Below are positions 8,979-15,405 of a stretch of 64,000 nucleotides of DNA, in pieces. This stretch comes from VXYL01 sp965116345 (GTDB lineage: Bacteria > Pseudomonadota > Gammaproteobacteria > Pseudomonadales > Azotimanducaceae), in NCBI GenBank assembly GCA_965116345.1, contig OZ220680.1, positions 3,348,001-3,412,000 of the forward strand, in the 5' to 3' direction. A program made the position numbers and the translations under genes. The stretch's first letter is position 1; each line of letters begins with the position of its first letter. The notes beneath the pieces are model-generated. The model saw only the letters and a list, made by a program, of their open reading frames with translations, ran no database searches and had not been told where the DNA came from.

Positions 8979-9026
8979 AATGAATGCGGGAATGAATGCG
9001 GGAATGAATGCGGGAATGAATGCGGG
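8979..9026 (+). repeat. Four tandem copies of a 12-bp unit (AATGAATGCGGG)
   Basis: Four perfect copies run from 8979 to 9026 in the 377-bp gap between the biotin carrier and the first Uma2 gene. Each unit carries an ATG, but the frame does not join the Uma2 gene. A similar arrangement of three 12-bp ATG-bearing units precedes the second Uma2 gene at 59695. Beyond this repeat and the repeat fragment at 9029, nothing gene-like is visible in the gap. Confidence 0.8.
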
Positions 9027-9028
9027 AA

Positions 9029-9055
9029 GGATGGGCTTGATCAGAGGTTGCCTAG
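9029..9055 (+). repeat. Fragment of the multi-hairpin CTAG element (right end)
   Basis: The segment GGCTTGATCAGAG followed by a diverged GTTG and CCTAG resembles the right end of the complete copies at 14560 and 49419. The CTAG terminus is at 9052-9055. Only about 27 bp are recognisable. It lies between the interrupted carboxylase genes, next to the 12-bp tandem repeat. Confidence 0.5.
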
Positions 9056-9293
9056 TGCCACGAAAGGGTCATTTTCCTACACGTTGGAGGGTCGACGGCC
9101 GACATACGAGGGCCGTCTGGTTGAAGACAATCGGTCGTGTTTCGAAGGCGAATCGGGGACCAGCGCGTGGACAGAATCTTCAGCCGATTGAGGGGCCTTC
9201 AAGTCTCGTGTTACGGTCGCATCGCGTACCGCGAAGCTCCTCGCGCCAACCGAGTACGCCCCGCCGGTACAAGGCGTTTTGGAGGACCGGCCT

Positions 9294-10241
9294 ATGAGCG
9301 AAGCCGTTGCCGTCGAACCGGATGCCGTTGAGTACCCGACGTCGGACGGCAGACCGGTGGCGGAGACCGACCTTCACTTCCTGCGCCTGACGGACGTCGC
9401 CTACGGCATCCGGAAATTCATGGCGGGACGCAAGGACGTGTACGTGGGTTCCAACCTGCTCGTCTACGATGAGCGGGGCAATCCCCGAAGCCACCTGTCG
9501 CCCGACATCTTCGTCGCCTTCGGTGTCGAGGCGGGTCCGAGGGACCTGTTCAAGATCTGGGAGGAGAATGCGCCGGGGGTCACGCTCGAACTCACCTCGG
9601 CCTCGACGCGGCGGGAGGATGAGCGGACCAAGAGGCGGCGCTACGCGCAATGGGGCGTCGCGGAGTACTTCCTCTACGACCCGCGGGCAGAATGGCTGGA
9701 GCCCTCGCTCCAAGGTTTGGAACTCGACGGCAAGCACTATCGGGCGATGCGGGAGTCGGTCCTGCCGAACGGCTCGCGGGGCTTTCACAGCAAAGCACTG
9801 GGCCTCTACCTGTGGCTCGACGGTACGGTGCTCAGACTCTACGACCCGATCACGGGTAAGAACCTGCCCACACCGCATGAGGAAGCGGCCGCCCGGCGAA
9901 CAGCCGAGCAGCAGGTACAGGAGGAAGCGGCCGCCCGGCGAACAGCCGAACGGCAGGTACAGGAGGAAGCCGCTGCGCGACGGGCTGCCGAGGCGCGGGC
10001 CCGCGAGGAAGCGGCGGCTCGACGCGCGCTCGAAGCGCACCGCCTTGCCGGCGAACGTTCAATTCTCGTCCGCCAGGCGGCCTCGAAGTTCGATGCGGCG
10101 ACGGCGGAGTCGCTGGCGGTGTTGCTGGCACGGTTGACCTCGACGGACGACCTGCTTCGGATCGGCGAGTGGCTGGTATCCATGGAGACTCCCGGCGAGC
10201 TTCTGCGCAGGGCGCGGGACCTGCTGGCCAAGGGATCCTGA
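9294..10241 (+). CDS. Uma2 family (DUF820) putative restriction-endonuclease-fold protein with coiled-coil repeats
   Basis: A 315-residue cytoplasmic protein. Residues about 1-190 form the Uma2 domain, with the family landmarks SPDIFVAFGVE, PGVTLELTSASTRREDERTK and RRYAQWGVAEYFLYDPR, a PD-(D/E)XK-like arrangement. Residues about 195-255 contain four copies of a 14-residue unit beginning EEAAARR, predicted to be a helical coiled coil. Start ATG at 9294 has GGAGG at 9281-9285. The gene is inserted in opposite orientation between the biotin carboxylase gene and the carrier gene, with repeats on its upstream side. The family is common in cyanobacteria and in repeat-rich genomes; its biological role is not established. 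Confidence 0.8.
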   Translation: MSEAVAVEPDAVEYPTSDGRPVAETDLHFLRLTDVAYGIRKFMAGRKDVYVGSNLLVYDERGNPRSHLSPDIFVAFGVEAGPRDLFKIWEENAPGVTLELTSASTRREDERTKRRRYAQWGVAEYFLYDPRAEWLEPSLQGLELDGKHYRAMRESVLPNGSRGFHSKALGLYLWLDGTVLRLYDPITGKNLPTPHEEAAARRTAEQQVQEEAAARRTAERQVQEEAAARRAAEARAREEAAARRALEAHRLAGERSILVRQAASKFDAATAESLAVLLARLTSTDDLLRIGEWLVSMETPGELLRRARDLLAKGS

Positions 10242-10296
10242 CCAGGGAAGCTCTCGGTAGCGCAAGCCGCCGAAATTGTGAGCAGAACAAGCCGCG

Positions 10297-11619
10297 CTAC
10301 CGCAACTCGTCCAACAAGCCGGTGTGCAGGCGGCCGGCGATGAAGGGTTCGCTGCCGAGAACGTTCTGCAGCAGGTCGCGGTTCGTCTCGACGCCCTGGA
10401 TGTCGAACGCCTTGACGCCGACAAGCGTGCGCCCGATGGCCTGCTCGCGGGTGGCCCCGGTGCCGATGACCTTGGCGAGCAGGGGATCGAAGTACGGTGT
10501 CACCCACTGACCTTCCGTGTAGCCCGACTCGATCCGCACGCCCACGAGGTCGGGTGGCCTATAGACCGACAACCGACCCGTGGAGGGCAACAGCCGCTCG
10601 GAGTCCTCGGCGTAGATTCGCGCCTCGACCGCGTGGCCGTCCGCGACGACCTTGTCCGGCGTCACCTTGCTCAAGTCCTCGCCAGCGGCGATGCGGATCT
10701 GGGCTTGAACAAGATCGATGTCGGTGATGGCCTCGGTGACGCCGTGTTCGACCTGCAGCCGCGTGTTCACCTCCAGGAAACCGAATTCGCCATCGGCGTA
10801 CAGGGTCTCGACCGTGCCGAGGCTGTCGTAGCCGGCGAGGGCGTCCGTCGCCGCGGCTTCGATCCCGGCAAGCAGGGACCGGTCGAGTCCGGGTGCCGGC
10901 GCCTCCTCGATGACCTTCTGGTGGCGTCGCTGGACCGAGCATTCGCGTTCGAGCACCCCAAGCGTCGTGTCGCCGTCGCCGATGACCTGGAACTCGATGT
11001 GTCTCGGTCGGTCGAGCCACGCCTCGACGTAGACCGCGTCGTTGCCGAAGGCGCGGCCAGCCTGGGTGCGGGCGGTCGCGAATGCGGCAGGCAGGTCGAC
11101 CTCGCTGGCGACCCGGACCATGCCGATGCCGCCGCCCCCGGCGGACGGCTTGAGCACTGCCGGAAAGCCGGTTTGGCGGACCGCTTCCTTGGCGGCGTCG
11201 AGGTCGTTCAGGACACCGCTGCCGGCGTGGACGGGGAATCCCGCCTCGGCCATCGCCTGGCGGGCACGAGTCTTGTCGCCCAAGGTTTCGATCCATTGGG
11301 CGGCCGGGCCGATGAAGCGGATGCCGGCGCTCTCCACCGCCCGGGCGAAGTCGGCGTTTTCGGCCAGGAATCCGTAGCCCGGATGCAGAGCGTCGCAGTG
11401 AGACTGTTTGGCGGCCTCGATCAGCCGCGCTACGTTGAGGTACGTGTCCTGGGCGCGGTAGCCCGGCAGGCGGGCGGTCGCGGTGGCCTCGGCGAGGTGC
11501 GGCGCCGCGGCGTCGATGTCCGCATGGGCGGCCACGCTGTCGATGCCGAGTTCGCGGCAGGCGCGGACCACTCGTCTTGCGACGGTGGCACGGTTGGCGA
11601 CGAAGACCCTTCTGAACAT
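10297..11619 (-). CDS. Biotin carboxylase subunit of acyl-CoA carboxylase
   Basis: ATP-dependent carboxylation of the biotin carrier. The 440-residue protein has the N-terminal biotin carboxylase domain (FRRVFVANRATVARRVVRAC), an ATP-grasp domain with the glycine-rich loop KPSAGGGGIGM, RHIEFQVIGDG, ECSVQRRHQKVIEEAPAP, and the active-site segment FLEVNTRLQVEHGVTE. A C-terminal biotin-carboxylase domain (AVEARIYAEDSERLLPSTG) follows. No biotinyl domain is fused, matching the separate small carrier. The ATG at 11619 lies 4 bp after the stop of the small upstream ORF. The catalytic set is complete by eye. It is separated from its carrier and carboxyltransferase partners by the Uma2 gene. Confidence 0.92.
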   Translation of the reverse strand: MFRRVFVANRATVARRVVRACRELGIDSVAAHADIDAAAPHLAEATATARLPGYRAQDTYLNVARLIEAAKQSHCDALHPGYGFLAENADFARAVESAGIRFIGPAAQWIETLGDKTRARQAMAEAGFPVHAGSGVLNDLDAAKEAVRQTGFPAVLKPSAGGGGIGMVRVASEVDLPAAFATARTQAGRAFGNDAVYVEAWLDRPRHIEFQVIGDGDTTLGVLERECSVQRRHQKVIEEAPAPGLDRSLLAGIEAAATDALAGYDSLGTVETLYADGEFGFLEVNTRLQVEHGVTEAITDIDLVQAQIRIAAGEDLSKVTPDKVVADGHAVEARIYAEDSERLLPSTGRLSVYRPPDLVGVRIESGYTEGQWVTPYFDPLLAKVIGTGATREQAIGRTLVGVKAFDIQGVETNRDLLQNVLGSEPFIAGRLHTGLLDELR

Positions 11620-11623
11620 GCCG

Positions 11624-11914
11624 TTAGACCTGCGCGTCCTGCCATTGCTTGAGTTCGCGCCACGCGGCCACGAAGCCGCCGAGCCTGGCACTGCGTGGCG
11701 TGCCCACGCCTCGTTGTGCCGCGTCCTCGACGACGCTGAGCACATTGCCGACTTCGTCCGCTGATAGCGCGACCTCGAACATGTCCGTGTCGGCGCCGCC
11801 CTTGTGGTCCCCCGGTTTGGCTTGCGGCGTACCTTGGCAGTTCGCCAGCACCACCGACCGCAACGGCTCGTCAAGGAGTGAGGCCGTCTCCATTAGCATC
11901 CACCGCGACAGCAC
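11624..11914 (-). CDS. Small conserved-looking ORF between purH and biotin carboxylase, start uncertain
   Basis: Not recognised. The frame gives about 96 residues from a GTG at 11914, with sequence such as WMLMETASLLDEPLRSVVLAN and SADEVGNVLSVVEDAAQRG. Protein-like sequence continues upstream of that GTG (IDWQRYKALCDRPDVLS), back to the purH stop codon at 11969-11971, and is in the same frame as purH. No ATG, GTG or TTG occurs in frame between the purH stop and the GTG. The ORF ends 4 bp before the biotin carboxylase ATG, so it is probably translated with it. Possible explanations are a lost start codon, a non-standard start, or stop readthrough from purH. Confidence 0.5.
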   Translation of the reverse strand: MLSRWMLMETASLLDEPLRSVVLANCQGTPQAKPGDHKGGADTDMFEVALSADEVGNVLSVVEDAAQRGVGTPRSARLGGFVAAWRELKQWQDAQV

Positions 11915-11968
11915 GTCTGGCCGATCGCACAGCGCCTTGTAGCGTTGCCAGTCGATGGGCCGCTCGGA

Positions 11969-13135
11969 TCAATGGTGAAAGAGTCGTAGGCCGGTGTGCG
12001 CCATGGCGATGCCGTGTTCGGCACAGGCGGCGATCACCTCGTCGTCGCGGCTCGAGCCGCCGGGCTGGGCGATGAAGGCGACGCCGTGTCGACTGGCGTG
12101 GTCGACGTTGTCGCGGAACGGAATGAATCCGTCGCTGACGAGGGCCACATCGCCAAGCCGGGTCATCCAGGCGTCGCGTTCGTCGGCGGAGAGCCCTGCC
12201 GGCACGTCGTCGTCGATGGCCTCGGCGAACGCCTCCTGCTCACCGGCCGTCAGGTCGCCCTCGATGTAGCGCACGCGCCAGTTGATCCGCTCTTGGCGCC
12301 GGACGCCGCGGGCGAAGTCGAGACCGAGCACCCGGGGGTGTCGGCCGAGGTGCCAGACGTCCGCCTTGGTGCCGGCGAGCTTCGTGCAGTCGACCCGCGA
12401 CTGCTGGCCGGCACCGATGCCGATCATCTGACCGTCGAGGGCGAAGCCCACCGAATTGGACTGCGTGTACTTCAGCGTCACAAGCCCGAGCAGCAGGTCG
12501 CGCCGTGCGTCGGTGGTGAGTTCGCCGCAGACCACTTCGTCGAGGTCGGCATCGCCCACGCGCCGATCATTGCGCTGCTGGACGAGTTTGACGCCGAACA
12601 CCTCGCGGGACTCCAACGCCGGCGGTCGGTAGCGGGGATCGGTCTCCACGACGACGAACGAGCCGCCCTTCTTGGCGGCCAGGGTGGCCAGCGTGCCCTC
12701 CTCGAAGCCGGGCGCGACCACACCGTCGCTGACCACGCTCTTCAAGTAGTCGGCCGTGGCCGCGTCCACGGGATGCGACAGCGCCACGAAGTCGCCGAAC
12801 GAGGACTTGGGGTCGGCACCCCGGGCGCGCACGTAGGCGGTCGCGAGCGGCGACAGTTCGCGTCCGGTCACTTCGTACACCCGGGCGAGATCCTCGGGCA
12901 GCGGGGTGCCGACGGCGGCACCGGCGGGAGAAACGTGCTTGAACGACGCGGCGGACGGCATGCCGAGGGCACTGGCCAGCTCGGCGACGAGCTGCCAGCC
13001 GTTCAGGGCGTCGAGCATGTTGATCATCGACGGCGTGCCCGCGCGGATCCGCACCGCGTCGGATTCGAACGCGGCCCTGCCCTGGTGGGGATTGCAGCCG
13101 TATTTGAGCTCGGTCGACACGCTGGCGATCGGCAT
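11969..13135 (-). CDS. Stand-alone AICAR transformylase (purH C-terminal domain only)
   Basis: Formylates AICAR to FAICAR with 10-formyl-tetrahydrofolate in purine synthesis. The 388-residue protein contains only the transformylase part of PurH: the catalytic Lys66-His67 pair in SFKHVSPAG, then TDPRYRPPALESREVFG, VTLKYTQSNSVGFALDGQMIG, and the C-terminal RDNVDHASRHGVAFIAQPGGS. The N-terminal IMP cyclohydrolase domain is absent, so IMP cyclohydrolase must be encoded elsewhere. It lies 7 bp downstream of purC, forming a purine gene pair. The start ATG at 13135 gives MPIASVSTELKYGCNPHQ, as in stand-alone family members. Confidence 0.9.
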   Translation of the reverse strand: MPIASVSTELKYGCNPHQGRAAFESDAVRIRAGTPSMINMLDALNGWQLVAELASALGMPSAASFKHVSPAGAAVGTPLPEDLARVYEVTGRELSPLATAYVRARGADPKSSFGDFVALSHPVDAATADYLKSVVSDGVVAPGFEEGTLATLAAKKGGSFVVVETDPRYRPPALESREVFGVKLVQQRNDRRVGDADLDEVVCGELTTDARRDLLLGLVTLKYTQSNSVGFALDGQMIGIGAGQQSRVDCTKLAGTKADVWHLGRHPRVLGLDFARGVRRQERINWRVRYIEGDLTAGEQEAFAEAIDDDVPAGLSADERDAWMTRLGDVALVSDGFIPFRDNVDHASRHGVAFIAQPGGSSRDDEVIAACAEHGIAMAHTGLRLFHH

Positions 13136-13142
13136 ACGCCGT

Positions 13143-14066
13143 TCAGTCGAACAGATCAGAGCCCGTCAGCCGCCGATAGGCTTCGAGATAGCGGGACATG
13201 GTGTTGGCGATCACATCGTCGGGCAGCGCGGGCCCGGGTGGATTCTTGTCCCAGCGGCCGTCGGCGACCACCGTCTCCAGGTAGTTGCGCACGTACTGCT
13301 TGTCGAAACTCGGCTGCTCGCCGCCCGGCTGCCATTCGTCGGCGGGCCAGAACCGGGAACTGTCGGGGGTGAAAATCTCGTCGATCAGCAGAGGCTCTTC
13401 CTTGCCGTCCACCACCCCAAATTCGAATTTGGTGTCCGCCAGGACGATGCCGCGATCGACGGCGTAGTCGCGCGCCAGGCGGTACAGGGTCAGGGTCTTC
13501 TCCTGGAGCCACAGCATCGTCTCCTCGCCGACGACCTTGGCACCCTCGGCGAAGCTGATGTTCTCGTCGTGGCCGCTCTCCGGCTTGGTGGATGGCGTGA
13601 ACAGCGGTGCCTCCAGGCGGTCACCGTTGCGCAGACCCGCGGGAAGGTCGATGCCGCACACCTGGCCGGTCCGTTGGTAGTCCCGCCAGCCGGTGCCAGC
13701 CAGGTAACCCCGCGCCACGCACTCCACCGGCAGGACCCGGGTCTTGCGGCAGAGCATGAGCCGGCCGTCGAGTTGCTCGCGCTCCTCGTCGGTGAGACCG
13801 GGGACGTCCGCGGCGTCAGTGGAGATCAGGTGATCGTCGACCACTCCCGCGAAGTGGTCGAACCAGAACTTGGATATCTGGGTGAGCGCCACACCCTTGC
13901 CGGCCGCGCCGTTGGCGAGGACCACGTCGAAGGCGCTGATGCGGTCGGTGGCGATGATGAGCAGCGCTTCGCTGCCATCGGCCAGCTCGACATCGTAGAG
14001 GTCGCGGACCTTGCCGCTGCGTTTGTTGGGAAGAGACAGGTTCGTCTCCATCACGAGGGTCGGCAT
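13143..14066 (-). CDS. purC: SAICAR synthetase PurC
   Basis: Phosphoribosylaminoimidazole-succinocarboxamide synthase, the ATP-dependent step joining CAIR and aspartate in purine synthesis. The 307-residue protein has the expected landmarks SGKVRDLYDV, IIATDRISAFDVVLANG, PVECVARGYLAGTGWRDYQ, and the substrate-binding segment IDEIFTPDSSRFWPADEW. The start ATG at 14066 is preferred over the upstream frame start at 14132 because AAGGAAAA precedes it at proper spacing. The length is close to the yeast-type (long) PurC rather than the 237-residue E. coli enzyme. It is the first gene of the minus-strand purine and carboxylase group. Confidence 0.95.
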   Translation of the reverse strand: MPTLVMETNLSLPNKRSGKVRDLYDVELADGSEALLIIATDRISAFDVVLANGAAGKGVALTQISKFWFDHFAGVVDDHLISTDAADVPGLTDEEREQLDGRLMLCRKTRVLPVECVARGYLAGTGWRDYQRTGQVCGIDLPAGLRNGDRLEAPLFTPSTKPESGHDENISFAEGAKVVGEETMLWLQEKTLTLYRLARDYAVDRGIVLADTKFEFGVVDGKEEPLLIDEIFTPDSSRFWPADEWQPGGEQPSFDKQYVRNYLETVVADGRWDKNPPGPALPDDVIANTMSRYLEAYRRLTGSDLFD

Positions 14067-14173
14067 GCGTTTTCCTTGAACTGGCCTGGGAATCTCCGGA
14101 AGCGGGCAAGATTGCTTGACATCGACGGCCACTGCAAATGTCCCGTAGGGCGACCCTCCTTAAGCGCTAACGC

Positions 14174-14410
14174 GTGCTCCGGTCGGGCTCGACCGGGCCG
14201 CGGGCGGCGCGGGCGGAAGGCAGGGCCGGCCGGCGCATCTACAACGACGCGGTCCGGGATGCGTTGGTGGTGCTCTGGGAGGCGTCGGACCGGATCTGCG
14301 CCAAGCGCCTGACGGCGCTGATCCCGACGCTGGTCGAGGCCATGGAGCGGCACGGCCATCTCCAGCTCGGGCCGGAGGTCCGGGCGGGGGCTCTGGACCG
14401 CCAGGAAGCG
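14174..14410 (+). pseudogene. Fragment of an insertion-sequence integrase/transposase
   Basis: The frame encodes RRIYNDAVRDALVVLWEASDR and KRLTALIPTLVEAMERHGHL, sequence typical of the N-terminal region of DDE integrase-type transposases (the part before the catalytic core). After about residue 75 (GPEVRAG) the similarity stops, and the rest of the frame to 14563 is not transposase-like. No DDE core, partner ORF or terminal repeats are visible. The 14067-14560 gap otherwise holds no gene. A partial REP-like head (GTAGGGCGACC) lies near 14148, just downstream of purC's start side. Confidence 0.6.
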
Positions 14411-14559
14411 GTTGCGCGGCCACGCCACTTCGGCGAGCGCTTCGCAAGTGGATGTGTCGAACTCGCGCTCGACGCCGGGCCGCGAACTCGGTCCGCGCGG
14501 TCGCGCCAGAACGCCGGCGGCGCCCCTCACTTCCGCTCCACGCCGCGTAGAGCCACACG

Positions 14560-14717
14560 CTAGGGAAGGTCTGATTAAGACCTTCCCTAGCGCGGCACAG
14601 GGATGTGCCGCCAAATTCAAGGACGCAAGGAGTTGAATTTGCACGCAAAAAAAAGACCACGTTCTTGTTTTTGCGTTTCTGATCAAGCCAGGGATGGCTT
14701 GATCAGAGCATTCCTAG
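14560..14717 (+). repeat. Complete 158-bp multi-hairpin CTAG element, copy A
   Basis: Bounded by CTAG at both ends. It reads as five successive hairpins: (1) stem CTAGGGAAGGTCT, loop GATTA, perfect 13-bp stem; (2) GCGGCACA-GGGA-TGTGCCGC; (3) AAATTCAA with TTGAATTT; (4) ACGCAAAAA with TTTTTGCGT; (5) CTGATCAAGCC-AGGGAT-GGCTTGATCAG. The outer 20 bases at the two ends are also imperfect inverted repeats of each other. The reverse-complement copy at 49419-49575 differs at about five positions. It lies beside the transposase fragment. Confidence 0.85.
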
Positions 14718-14724
14718 GATCCGA

Positions 14725-14946
14725 TCACTGCTCGTCTGCCTGCGGCTTGCTCAGCGGAGTTGCCAACGTTGGTACCGCCCGCACTAGCCTCCTGTAACCA
14801 TCGAAATTCGACTCGGCAATCTGCTCCGCGAGTTCGCGGTGACTCGTCCCGACTGGCATCCCGTTATCGATCAGAAACTGTGCCACACGTATCCCAGCCG
14901 ATGTTGTGAAGGGTCGTTTGATGATCTCGGCGAGAACGATGTCCAA
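14725..14946 (-). CDS. Hypothetical short ORF (possibly a frameshifted C-terminus)
   Basis: Not recognised. It gives 73 residues beginning MDIVLAEIIKRPFTTSAGIRV and ends SKPQADEQ. Protein-like sequence continues upstream of its ATG in the same frame (GRLPNRIGLDPL), overlapping the next ORF in another frame, which suggests either a frameshift or decay. The base composition is less GC-rich than neighbouring genes, in keeping with an accessory origin. Confidence 0.35.
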   Translation of the reverse strand: MDIVLAEIIKRPFTTSAGIRVAQFLIDNGMPVGTSHRELAEQIAESNFDGYRRLVRAVPTLATPLSKPQADEQ

Positions 14947-15230
14947 TGGATCGAGCCCAATCCGGTTTGGTAATCGACCGAAACTAACGCGTTCTCTGGG
15001 ACTCCAACGCGCATGGCTCCGTCGTTGATCGCCGCAAAATCCCCTGCCGTCTCTTCCGCCGCATTGGCAAGTCCGGTGGAAGACTCATCAGCATCGCGCC
15101 CGGCCACACTCATCATCACAGCACCGACGGCCAATAGACAACATCCCGCGGCCAAGAGCACAAGGACCTTCGCCGGTTGCCCTCTAATCACAACCAGCCG
15201 CCTCAATTGAGGCTCGGCGTGCGCGTTCAC
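14871..15230 (-). CDS. Hypothetical membrane-anchored ORF, possibly decayed
   Basis: Not recognised. From a GTG at 15230 it gives 119 residues with one membrane segment (about 19-42, KVLVLLAAGCCLLAVGAVMM) preceded by RRLVVIRGQ, and a polar segment after it. It overlaps the ORF at 14725-14946 by 76 bp and the ORF at 15184-15405 by 47 bp, each in a different frame. The three may be remnants of one gene broken by frameshifts. Confidence 0.35.
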   Translation of the reverse strand: MNAHAEPQLRRLVVIRGQPAKVLVLLAAGCCLLAVGAVMMSVAGRDADESSTGLANAAEETAGDFAAINDGAMRVGVPENALVSVDYQTGLGSIHWTSFSPRSSNDPSQHRLGYVWHSF

Positions 15231-15405
15231 AGACCTCTTCGTCTCTATCCTTTCGGCTGTCTTCGGCTACGGCACGCCCGGCAGCAAGGATGCGTTGAAC
15301 ATCCGCTTCAACGAACGCCCCGACTCCGGCGCTGCTATCTTCGCGGTCATCATCCCACAATTGCCCAAGCCCGTCCCTGTCCGCTTCGTTATCGGTGAAG
15401 AACAA
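15184..15405 (-). CDS. Hypothetical short acidic ORF following the PLP enzyme in the same frame
   Basis: Not recognised. It gives 73 residues, rich in Asp, Glu and Arg (GQLWDDDREDSSAG; DSRKDRDEEVCERARRA). The TTG start is the codon directly after the TAG stop of the PLP-enzyme gene and in the same frame. No ribosome site is evident. It may be a decayed N-terminal part of the next ORF. Confidence 0.3.
   Translation of the reverse strand: MFFTDNEADRDGLGQLWDDDREDSSAGVGAFVEADVQRILAAGRAVAEDSRKDRDEEVCERARRASIEAAGCD

Noticed and set aside
10255..10302. Inverted repeat GGTAGCGC ... GCGCTACC between the Uma2 and biotin carboxylase genes
   Set aside because: The loop is about 30 bp and no T-tract follows, so a terminator call is too weak, although the arms include the biotin carboxylase stop codon.
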